Origin: Terebella lapidaria
Taxonomy: Eukaryota; Annelida; Polychaeta; Terebellida; Terebellidae
NCBI GenBank assembly: GCA_949152475.1
Contig: OX424562.1
Span: 21,142,209 to 21,206,208 of the forward strand
DNA: 64,000 bases
Direction of reading: 5' to 3'
Translations under genes and position numbers: made by a program
The notes under the pieces: model-generated
The model's input: only the letters and a program-made list of their open reading frames with translations
The model's database searches: none
Told to the model about the DNA's origin: nothing
Shown: positions 37,450-47,399 of the stretch, piece after piece
Position numbering within the stretch: position 1 is the first letter of the stretch
Layout: every line of letters begins with the position of its first letter

Positions 37450-38840
37450 GCATTTACCATCAAATCTTGCCCGATGGTGAATGGGGCTCCGTGCAAAGTT
37501 TCGTCGTCATTGCTAACATACGTTTCGAGATACTTTTTGAAGTTCAAATACGTTAATTCCGTCCGCGCGGACCACATGGATTAAAAAACACGGGCCTTCT
37601 ATGTATCATTTCTGACTAGTGGATAAAATGTCCACCAGTTTTCCCCCCTCATGATGAATGCAGATCACAGCATGTCGTCGTCTGCTAGGAAGGCTTGGAT
37701 TTGCCATTATATTATGTTTGATGCATCAACGACCGATTCATACATATGTCCCGTGCTCTGCGTCGGCATATTTTGCTGTACCGTAATGGCCCGAAATACC
37801 GGCGGTTCTCGTTTACCCGCCGGCCTCGTTTAAGCGCCGGGGGTATGTCTTTGAAAGCATTAATAAGCGCCTGTCTCGAATTAGCGCCGGTTCAAATAAC
37901 CGCCGGGTGTAAGTCTATGTACCGGTGCACGTAGCACACAGAGTCCCACGGTGATTGCAATTGATTACACATGTGTGAAACAACACAACTGACACTTATT
38001 TACCGGTATGAGATTTTGATTATGACATTAGAACACCTGCTAACCAATTAGGTGATGCAATTGAGCAGCTGCATGTATATATAATTGTACCGACTAACTT
38101 AATGATATCCGTTCCCCAAGACCCAACATTACATTACATTTATATCAGCATAATATAAATAACCATTACCATATATCTTTATTGGTTGCATGTATTGTGG
38201 CGTCATGCGACATTTACTACGCACATAACGTATGCAGTAGGTGTGTGTATGAACTGGTCATTTAACACACCGATATCATAATAAATCCAAACTCTGAAAA
38301 GCTGATTTACAGAATACCGGCAGGTACCAGCACCGGTAGTTTTTCTATTGAATTTGCAAGCTTCATCACGATGTATTCTACTATAATTCATAAGTTTATC
38401 TACCGTGTATCTGCTGTCCATAGCCATTGGACTAACACCATCCTCGATGCAACCGCCCGTCATTATGCCCTCAACTTCCCTTTCCCCTTCCAGCCGTGCC
38501 GTGCACTGAATACAGTGAAGAAAATCGGTGCGTTCACGCGCACAAGCTTTCAAAATATATCGTTTTTGCTCATTGTATTATTAAGCGCCGGTCTTGTTTA
38601 CCCGCCAGTCTCGTATTAGCGCCGGGGCTGAAACATGTAAAGCACTATTAAGCGCCGGGGCAGTATTTCGGGCCATTACGGTATATCGCGTGACCCGGAA
38701 AGTTGGTCACGTCCTAGAAGATTGGCGATCAAATCCACTACCACTGCCTTTGCTGAAAAGATCTGTCTCAGTGTGCTGACATGGCGCTATAAACTTGTCC
38801 AGTATTACTCCAAGGCATCATGATCCATTCTGAACTAGAC
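37450..38840 (+). repeat. Local duplicate, copy interrupted by a transposon
   Basis: Outside the insertion at 37781-38681 this matches 35430-35860. The two copies differ by small in-frame-sized indels and scattered substitutions. Both can be read on the minus strand as a ~45-codon stretch with a shared core (NDDETLHGAPFTIG), but no family is recognised and this may only reflect shared ancestry. Confidence 0.8.
37781..38681. mobile_element. Non-autonomous DNA transposon, 901 bp, TA target duplication
   Basis: Perfect 19-base ends CCGTAATGGCCCGAAATAC and its complement (21 bases with the flanking TA) bound the element. TA at 37779-37780 and 38682-38683 is the target duplication; the paralogous empty site has a single TA. 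Subterminal zones hold repeated GCGCCGG and TTTACCCGCC words in both orientations, typical of transposase-binding sites. A minus-strand open frame of 116 codons (38203-38553) is not recognisable. A 2-bp TA duplication fits Tc1/mariner or ISL2EU-like families; superfamily unassigned. Confidence 0.9.
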
Positions 38841-38999
38841 GCTTCCGGTCGCCTACGACCGCTTGGGTGTATCCCCCGTAGCCCTATCATCACTGTTGCT
38901 CCAAATATATCACTGATGTACATTGTGAGTGCTCATTGAAGGTCAAATTCAAGATCACCACTGAAATCACTGCACACGAATTTCCATTTCGACATGTTC

Positions 39000-39475
39000 G
39001 ATAAAATAACGAAATTACAGCCAGAGAAAAGTTTTCACCTAAAGTTATATTTCAACTCAGAATATTTTACAAACTTGGTTCCAAGTTGAATTCAAAGCAA
39101 AAGTTGACAAAAATTGCATTTCAAGATGACTAAATTGGAGCCAGATCGAACTTTTCACAATAAGTTATATTTCAACTCATACTATGTGCCAAACTTGGTT
39201 CCAAGTTGAAATTCAAAGTAAAAGTTGACCAAAACTACATTTCAAGATGACGAAATTGGAGCCAGATCAAACTTTTCACCATAATTTAAATTTTGACTCA
39301 TAATATGTTCCAAACTTGGTTTCAAGCTCAAATTCAAATAAAAGTTTACCAAAACTGCATTTCAAGATGACGAGATTGGAGTCAGATCGATCTTTTCACC
39401 ATAGATTATATTTTAATTCATAATATGTGCCAAAATTGGGTTCAAGTTGAAATTCGAAGTAAAAATTGACTTTAC
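39000..39475. repeat. 120-bp satellite, about four units
   Basis: AAACTTGGTTCCAAGTTGAA recurs at 39071, 39191, ~39312 and ~39432, a period of 120-121. Units also share GCATTTCAAGATGAC and ATTGGAGCCAGATC. Divergence is moderate. Non-coding. Confidence 0.9.
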
Positions 39476-39765
39476 TGGTAAAAATAATGTTAACTTATCC
39501 GGTTACACCCATGAAATCTCTACTGGACAAAACTTTTAAATTGTCGAGCTCAATAATAAATGTTTCTTGTTCTAACTATTTTTATTGTGGTCATTAATAG
39601 ACTTAACTAGTAAAAATAATGTTAACTTATTCGGTTACACCTCTGAAATCTCTACTGGACAAAACCTTTACCTTGTTGAGCTCAATAATAAATGTTTCTC
39701 GTCTTAATTTTTTTTATTGTGGTCAATAATAGACTTAACTAGTAAAACCAATGTTAATTTATTCA
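39471..39765. repeat. 132-bp satellite, two and a fraction units
   Basis: TAAAAATAATGTTAACTTAT recurs at 39479 and 39611, with a diverged third start at 39743 (period 132). Units share GAAATCTCTACTGGACAAAA and GAGCTCAATAATAAATGTTT. It directly abuts the unrelated 120-bp array. Confidence 0.88.
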
Positions 39766-39769
39766 GTAA

Positions 39770-41635
39770 TATTGTTCTGTTTTCACCAAAAACATCAGTT
39801 CTGTATTCAAGAATCCAGTGCAATTTGCTTTCATAGTACAGGTTATTGGAGTGATCACACATGTCAAAGTAGGTATTTTAATTGTCGTAATAAGTTAACC
39901 TCTCAAACTTATTAATATTTATTCGATCATTCTGAAAAACAATAGGTTTCGTGTGATGGTTTTTCTCATTGAGCCTGTGCAATTTCATCATCATTCATCG
40001 AAAACTCCCACCCGTATAGCGTTCACAACCCATGTGTATTAAACAGGCTAATTTGAGCACAAAATGTTACGCCAATCGGCTATTTTGGTTACCATAGCAA
40101 CCAAAATCGATAGGTGTCGTGATCTCACCATATGACATACCCATATAAAATACTATCAAAATCGGTTCAGATTTGCAAGCTGCAGCGCGTTCACAAGAAA
40201 GTGTCTGCGGATGCGGCGGCGGCGCGACGATCGTAAATCCATAGTATCCACCGAACTTTGTTCGGGGGATACAATGACGCATGCAATGGAGCTTTATGGT
40301 GAGTCTCACCAAGCAAATGGGTTTTTTTTTCATGATATTTATCGCTAATTCAACGAACCTCACACGTCTCGAGATTCGTTACATCACGACAGTAGAACAT
40401 CATATACCATGTATACACTGATTTCATGTGTTTCGGATTAACGTGTGTTATAGTCTAGGTTTGCTATTGTCATAATCAAAATATGTTTGTATTGAGGGAA
40501 ATAGGTTGATACTTAATAAACTAGAACCGAAAAAGAAATCGATGAAATAGACAAGATTTTATGGAGCATAAGCAGTTCACATACATGTATATTAGAATTG
40601 TGAATTATTACCTCATGCAAGCCAGTTTTGAGTCTTGGATTTAGTTGCCTGTCGTTCTCAATCTCTATGGAAAGGAACCGTGCCAAACAACAGTCATTAT
40701 ATACTGGGCTGAATAGTGGATCTTCTCGAAGCAAACTTATGCCTGATTGTGGACGAAAAGTCAAAAGTTATGTGTAACATTTTGCTCATATCAACCAAAT
40801 TTGTTGCAATTAAATCTTGCCCCCCCCCCCCCCCCCTGCGCTCTATAAGTTGGATGTAGAGTCACAAACTGAACTTGACCAAAAAGTAATCCAGACAGCA
40901 AAACTCTCATGTCGTGGGCTGTTAGGATGCATGGTTTCAAGGTGCGTTTGCATATTATTCCTTGAATGTCCGATACCTAATTGAAATTCAGGTGTATGGC
41001 CACTGGTTTGTATATAAAATGAAGACTCAGGGAATAATTGTATCGACTTTTGCATCATAAATTTCCAATAGTTATCCTTTTTTTCTGCCATGACCTAAAA
41101 TACAATTCATAAAATATCGGCGCCTTCATGACAATTTAGAGAAGGAAAAAGCAAAACACGTGTCAAAGTATTCGAAGTAATTATCACATATTGTACACAA
41201 TCAGTACAAAATATTTTTTACAGGATTCGTTCCCTGCTAGGTGACTATATTGTTGTGATTTCATGTTTATGACATTTTGGGGCTGAAACTTAACATTGGG
41301 GTAGATTGCCAACTTTTTCATTTTTTGAGATAGAATTCTGAAATTTGGTTGTGGCATGACACCCAATTAAGACACACAAATTTGCAAGTTGATCCGATTA
41401 TTCAAAACAAAACTGTGGCCAAAAAGCGTGTTTCACTGACAGTTGAACTTGACTTTAGCAAGGAACGGCTCCCGTACAATGATCCACAAGTGACAAAAAA
41501 ATATAAAACTATAGAAAAATACACCGTCCAATCACTTGAATGAATGAAAGAATGAATGAATGAAGTTTATCGCATACAATCAATTATGTACAAATTTGTA
41601 TGCACATGTGAATTCATGAAATTCGTTTATGTATG
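39770..41635. other. Intergenic, no gene seen
   Basis: Holds a repeat-A-like fragment near 40450-40515 and a 17-nt C run at 40820-40836. Confidence 0.45.
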
Positions 41636-41639
41636 GTGT

Positions 41640-41960
41640 ATCATAGTGGGGAAACCTCAAATACTCATTTTGATTATTTTGTGTTGCAAATAGGGATAAT
41701 ATAGGGAAATTCTTGTCTTTGTTTATGTTAGTATATAGTGAATGTTGATACATAAAGGTCTTCGCAAGAGAGGGGCAAGAAATTGCACTAAATGTTTTTT
41801 GCATGGTTTCATATGAGAAGTCTGTAATGCGAGATACCCCCTCCAATCAAGGCACCTCCATCAGTGGACAAAACTGATGCCCAAGCCTGGAAATAAACGC
41901 ATTCAATCAATTGAAATCCGACTTTTGTGACACACAGAGCATATATCACCACAGGGTCCA
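41640..41960 (+). repeat. Dispersed repeat related to receptor intron 2
   Basis: The part 41760-41960 (AAGAAATTGCACT, CCTCCAATCAAG.CACCT, AAACGCATT.AATCAATTGA) matches 29200-29350 in receptor intron 2. The part 41640-41720 matches 47670-47790 in reverse orientation (AACAAAGAC..GAATTTCCCTAT). Confidence 0.65.
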
Positions 41961-42274
41961 GTCCAAATATATAAGGATACATCACAAAACCCGACGCTGA
42001 CTTACACCTTGTTGTCAACCGAATTTATGTGCATACTTACCGCATAATGGCACGTGACACAAACCAGAAAACTATGAATAGAGTAGTCTTGTTTGGTGGT
42101 ATATTGCATGTAGTCATTGCTCCAATTAATTATATCTGAGTCGTTGGAAGTTTATGAGTGGTTGGCAAAATACTAGTAAATCACTTATCATCTCCTATAT
42201 GACACATAAGTGTCGTGTACTCAATTGTTATTTGCATGTCATTTACAACATCAAAACCGTGCAACGCTATTTGC

Positions 42275-43390
42275 GATGTGGAATCTCGCATATTCAAATA
42301 CGTATTTCTAAACAACATGGGCATATTTTGAAAATACATGTACGTCTCGTGGGGCGCCTGGAGGCAGGTAGTGCAGTCAGTTTCGCCTAGTGACCCGTCG
42401 GTTGCTGGTTCGAGCCCCGGTGCTGGCGCTGCTGTCCTGGCTGTCTAACACCTTTGAACAAGGTATGTACCAAAGTGTGTCCCAGTTCCTCCAGTCATAT
42501 AATTAAGTACCCGATTGGCAGGTTAGTGAACTTGCACCAGTAATGACAGCAAAAAATCTCTGACAGTTAGGGGTCATAATTGTAAAGCACTTTTGAGAAG
42601 ATTCCTGGAATCGTGCTATACACAAACTGCACACTATCATTATCCTATTTTAGTTGCTATCCTACAAAATGACTCGTTTGTATGGTTATTACTTCGAATT
42701 TAGTAGTAAATACGTGTACCAATAACATTTCTGACATTACTTCGCTCACGATTGTCAAGTCGAATCAAAGAATCTGAAACCTGTCTGAATCCCTCAGGGA
42801 GAGCTTACAAGTTGTTTTCGGTCCCTACTTTGATAATTTATGCGTTAATTCCCTTTCGTTATAATGTCCAATATGTATTTATACATAATGTTGACGCCCT
42901 GTTGTCTGAAATATGTATATTGTTGATATGTACGTACAGTGGCGGGATGGTACTCGGAAATAAGTTGTTGCCTTATGTATCGAATGTGGTGCGAGAAAGA
43001 ACTGGGTGTTTCGCTGCAAGGTCGTTACATGTCACGTTCTGAATACATGGTGTTTGATTTATAGAACAGACAGTGACTCGATCGCCTGCTGAAGCGCTAG
43101 CTCCTTTGTTTAGTGTTGGACTGAATATTGTAGTTAATGCCCATGGTCGTTATGCAGGCCATCAAAAGCGTGATTAATTATGTTCATCCTGGTTGTGAAA
43201 GTTGAGTGTTGTGTTGAGTCACATTAAATTCTCACGGCGCTTCTGATAGTTATCAGTGGTTTATGTCTATTCACTACTTATCACACTGAACGTCAAGAAT
43301 AATATCTGTCAGTCGTATGGCGGCATTGCTCCTTTTCGAAATGGCACTCGTGAGAATAGAGCACCTTGTGATTGGTGATACATGTACTGA
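42275..43390 (+). repeat. Downstream copy 3 of receptor intron 3 region
   Basis: This paralog of 36590-37430 extends further, to the decayed exon 4 at 43536. It starts with a GATGTGGAATCTCGC phrase also at ~36610. A SINE interrupts it at about 42337-42648. Long near-identical stretches (for example ~42740-42810 against ~36765-36835) suggest copies 2 and 3 are younger relative to each other than to intron 3. Confidence 0.75.
42337..42648 (+). mobile_element. tRNA-derived SINE inserted in duplicate copy 3
   Basis: The 5' part has pol III promoter-like boxes: A-box-like TAGTGCAGTCAG near 42370 and B box GGTTCGAGCCC near 42408. The body is unrelated to tRNA. The 3' end (GTAAAGCACTTT, GTGCTATACA, ATTAT) resembles tails shared with LINE partners. 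The paralog at ~36655 lacks this stretch, going directly from GGGCATATTT to TATTTTAG. Confidence 0.82.
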
Positions 43391-43535
43391 GAACTGATGA
43401 TTCCCGGGCATTTGTGGGCGTGAAATAATATTCATTGATTTTCCAAACCAGGTGGTATCTTTTTTAACAAAATATTCCACATGTGTATGTATATATTTTT
43501 GTCTGCCCACGTTTCCACCTATCACGATAGCTTAG

Positions 43536-43603
43536 TTTCATAGTGCACTTCCAAAAATTTTGACGCCATATATCATGATATCAGCTTCGTGGTGTTTGAA
43601 AAG
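43536..43603 (+). pseudogene. Decayed copy of receptor exon 4 (TM6 end)
   Basis: The sequence after TTAG at 43535 aligns by eye with receptor exon 4 (31704-31767), best over its last ~45 bases (GATATCAGCTTCGTGG against GATGTCAGCTTGGTGG). The copy has a 2-base deletion in the tryptophan run, changes in the CWTP region, and no GT donor at the exon end. The DNA before it (42840-43300) is a copy of receptor intron 3, so order is kept and this is a genomic duplicate, not a retrocopy. Receptor exons 5 and 6 were not found downstream before 44.8 kb. Confidence 0.72.
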
Positions 43604-44299
43604 AACTGAAATACAGATTATGAGGTAGGCATTCGTATTATTACAAGTCGTTATCGGAAACAAACTCAATGAAATATCAGTTTCAAAATGTAGTACTAGT
43701 ATATAATCCCCACTCCGTTCAGGCATACAGTTGTATTTACACATAACAGATCTCTGTATCTAATGCGCTTGTTCAATCGGTTTATATTTTTGGGGACAAT
43801 TAAATTTAATGTTCAATTGACTATGCATGATGGGTTAAGTTGATGTCATTTCATAATTTTTTCAGGCATGTCATTATAAATCGCTGGTCTAGGTCTAGCA
43901 AATTCATAGCGCCGCCTGTACATGGATATTTTGATAAAAAAAATTCCGAATTTAATCTGCATTCCTGACAGGAGTTATAAATTTTCAATATCAATCAGTG
44001 GTGCATATAACAAGTTAATTAAAAGCTGCAACAAAGATTACCATCAGATGCACATGTATGTGAAGTGTTAAACATTCGTTGATTTTGTCAACTCATCTTC
44101 TAAAGAAACATATCCATGAAATATTGGAATAATATCCCACAAGTATACAGGCATCCTCATTGCGAAGTGGATCCGTATATGTATACATCAATAAAAATTA
44201 ATCTCAGACTGGTGATTATAAGTGAATGGCGTTGCTACTATTCCAGAACTGGATGTCACGATCGTGGATCTTTTCTCGAAACTGTTACATTTCACTAGG

Positions 44300-44663
44300 G
44301 CCTACATTACACAAACCTTCAAATGCCTGGTGAGGTCATCCTTAGCTCCCAATGTTTTTTTTTATCACACATTGATTAACGAAATGGCCTGTCATCACTG
44401 TGAGGGTTTCCTTCATGGGAAAGTTCATAGCACATATGTTGCACAAATATGCTGGTTATTCGAAGCATTTTTAAATGCCTCGCCAAACTGCTCTTACGTG
44501 AGTAAGACTTATGGCAAACGTCGCATTCAAATGCGATGTTTTCAACTGTTATTTCTCGGGTAACGCAAGCATGGTCAACACGGTTGACGTACACCTCCGG
44601 AGTTTCAGGTATTTCTCCCACCGCCCGGTGCTCCGCAATGTTCGGAAATTGTCGATCTAGCAT
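44300..44663 (-). pseudogene. C2H2 zinc-finger gene remnant
   Basis: On the minus strand a frame from 44663 reads a finger start, ENIAFECDVCHKSYSRK, then SSLARHLKM. Its second histidine is lost by decay or frameshift. Further on, at about 44345-44300, a second finger end KDDLTRHLKV is preceded by RPF and CDK in another frame, with an A9 run and stops between. Two broken fingers with linker traces indicate a dead zinc-finger gene or transposon-borne fragment. Confidence 0.6.
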
Positions 44664-44814
44664 CCTCCAACATAGCCAGTATCAAATTGAGCTTTCTGAA
44701 TAAGGAACACAGAATCAACCATGTATGTGCACTGAAAACACCAGACCCCTGCATTTGCGCAACCGCTCATATAATCGGTTTTTTTTCAATGGGGACCTGC
44801 GCTAATTGCAAAAT

Positions 44815-45055
44815 TATTGAAGATATTCAGTAAAGACCCACCTTGCATTTCATGCTCTTTTCTGGGAAAATCGTTCATGCATAGCGAAGTCAGCATTGTT
44901 GACAAAATTTAATCGCTTTACTGGTCATCACCGACCATGTTCTATGGATATTGATTAATTTTAGTCATGCATGATTGAACTGTGAAAATTACAATATATT
45001 TATATGGCAAGGTGGGCCAAAATACAGAAAGACACAAACAATTTGTACCTTTCGA
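44815..45055 (+). repeat. Copy of the receptor 3' flank segment
   Basis: Partner of 34690-34965. It lies about 1.3 kb after the pseudo-exon, while the original lies about 3.0 kb after exon 4. Deletion of the exon 5-6 region in the duplicate would explain the shorter spacing. Confidence 0.72.
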
Positions 45056-45216
45056 AAATGTCCATGTTATCTTTTATTTTCTTTCTCACTAATTGTTGAG
45101 CATGTCAGATATGCCATAGAATAACGAATGCAACCACAATACTACTATTATTATCCACGAAAATCATTAACATTTCAATCATTCGCATGTTCCGGCACCA
45201 AAGAATTATAGGGATG

Positions 45217-45291
45217 GTTCCCTATTGTCACATTTTCTAATTTATTCGAATTTGTGTAGACATACAATATACATTTTTGACAATAGGGAAC
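45217..45291. repeat. Inverted repeat, 14-bp arms
   Basis: GTTCCCTATTGTCA (45217-45230) and its exact complement (45278-45291) flank a 47-base AT-rich loop. Confidence 0.6.
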
Positions 45292-46508
45292 GTTCAACTA
45301 ACAAGATAGGGATATCAGACAACAATTCACAGAGAATACCCTTCATAATAGAGACATTTCGCCCCATCCCCCATGCGTCTCCCCCATGATTCATTGAAAT
45401 CCAAGCCCATGCATGGCGCATTGTTGGGAGCTCCATACACCAGGCTGCGACTCAAAAGGACCGTGAAATTATTTACTCTTTATTCATGATTTTATCGAGC
45501 CTCCTTCATTGTGCGTTTTCAATACCTTATTGATACCCCATTCTGAAAAATATCGATAAAAAGGTTATAAACTTTAAAAACCCGACTGTGTTGTAGCCTA
45601 TATCATGTGGCATCGGTATTGAGCAAAATTCGTTAATCAGACACCACTTATAATTCCCATAAGACTTGTATTCCATGGAAAATGCTGAATTGGACCAATA
45701 ATGGGAACTAGAGGCAGTTCAGCAGCTTATATCTTTGATGACATATTGGAAGTTTTCATCTTCATATCTCCGATGCAGTGAGAGATGCACATCTGTATGT
45801 TGGATATGTAAAATATACTGACTCCTCACCCCATTCCCCAAGACAAAGATACGTTGCATTCCCAATAAATCCTCACTTTTATTATTTGTGACTTTGATCT
45901 CCACACCACATGCAATGCAAAGCCAGAATGGCCACACTGCCACTTTACTACCATTGTTATTGCATTCGAATGTATGTTCAATTGCATGTTGTATAAGTAT
46001 CCGTCCTCTATAAATCTACCATACTGTCAACCGCTATTACACTAAAATGTATACTGTATCGATGTACGCTGTAGGTCAATGTCGTTTTCTGGAAAAATCA
46101 TTCTCGTGAGGTTTTATCGTATTGCACAAATTTACATTGCAGATGTCATATGAGCCAGAATATATTTAGCAACGATAATTGAAACAGTCCTTGTCTGCTA
46201 AATTTGACCGAATTTATATGATCTCATGACATCAACACAGTGTTTGTAATCACCGTGATTCTCCCTGTTAAGCCCGTCAATAGTGATTGATGTCTTCACG
46301 ATTCACTTCTTTTATTGATATTGGACAGAATCGGTTAATTTAGCATGGAGATAAGTATGGGGCAGAGAGCAGTATGTGTGCATGGTATAGGGTGGATTCG
46401 ATTGGGCCAGTTCTGGAACTGATGGATGTGCAGAAGGTTTCAGTTCTCAGAACTGCCGGCATTTTGCGGTCCAAACGAATGTAATGTGCCACCCACTACC
46501 TGGTAAAC

Positions 46509-46658
46509 ATGGCGACGCTCGTAGCAATTGTCATGGAAATTATAGAGGATGGCGATAGAGACTTGCCGCAAACGGAGTTTGGCTCCTTGTTGGTCATCTG
46601 TCAGAAGGCTGAAGAATTATCACCCACTGAAAAATATTTGGCACTCAGGCTCCGCTAA
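46509..46658 (+). CDS. Short open frame inside an inverted-repeat element, 49 aa
   Basis: ATG in a good context (AAACATGG) opens a 49-residue frame with balanced composition: MATLVAIVMEIIEDGDRD, then PQTEFGSLLVICQKAEEL, ending at TAA. It may be a residual transposase N-terminus or a captured exon. No family is recognised. It is the only GC-richer stretch in the element. Confidence 0.35.
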   Translation: MATLVAIVMEIIEDGDRDLPQTEFGSLLVICQKAEELSPTEKYLALRLR

Positions 46659-47050
46659 AAAATTTCCCCACTTTTATTTGAAAGGTGTAGATCATAGAAT
46701 GAAAATTGGGGGTCACCACATAGGGTTTTACAAAACACTTTTTAACGATATTTTGCTATCCTTCGAAATCCTTAAAACTATCCAGTTCCAAGTGAATTAC
46801 AAATTTAGACATACACATTCGCACATCAATTTGTCACGAATATCGATGAAAATCTTGAAATCGAACGGTAGGCTATTGATCATGGATATGTACACTACAC
46901 GTAGTTTAGAAATGACATGATATAAAGCTGTGTGTGCGCTACGTAAGTTACATTTGTACAAATGACATTTGACTGCATAAATACTAAAATAATAATGTTT
47001 TCCTCAATTTCACATTTGGCCTATCATTTTGATCATATACTGAAGAAATA

Positions 47051-47116
47051 TTTCAATTTTCGTGAAAATGTGTTGAAAAACACATTTCAATTTTCGTGAA
47101 AATGTGTTGAAAAACG
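47051..47116. repeat. 34-bp tandem duplication
   Basis: TTTCAATTTTCGTGAAAATG and the following TGTTGAAAAAC occur twice, 34 bases apart, nearly identical. Confidence 0.85.
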
Positions 47117-47399
47117 ACATAGGCTAAAATGCAACATGGTATCAGTCCATTCAAATTACAAGTATATTACTGGATACGCAATATAATTGAAATAAAATGT
47201 GAAGGTCACTGCGGCAGAATTTCCCCTCCCTCTGTTCAGTGGAGCGTGCGTTTGAAGTTTTACCAAATGTCCGTTCCGTCAATTCTGCTCATCGGGTGGA
47301 ACTGGAAAGAACGCGGAAATCCATCCAAACGAGTGACCGACACTCACAGAACCAGTTCCACAACCAACAGAACCTACCAATCGAATCCACCCATGTCAG

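Larger units (their letters stand above)
46390..47392. mobile_element. 1.0-kb DNA element with 16-bp inverted ends
   Basis: GGGTGGATTCGATTGG (46390-46405) is exactly complementary to 47377-47392. Both subterminal zones carry CAGTTC/GAACTG words. The target duplication is unclear (ATA on the left, ATG on the right). It contains a 49-codon frame at 46509-46658. Superfamily unassigned. Confidence 0.68.
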
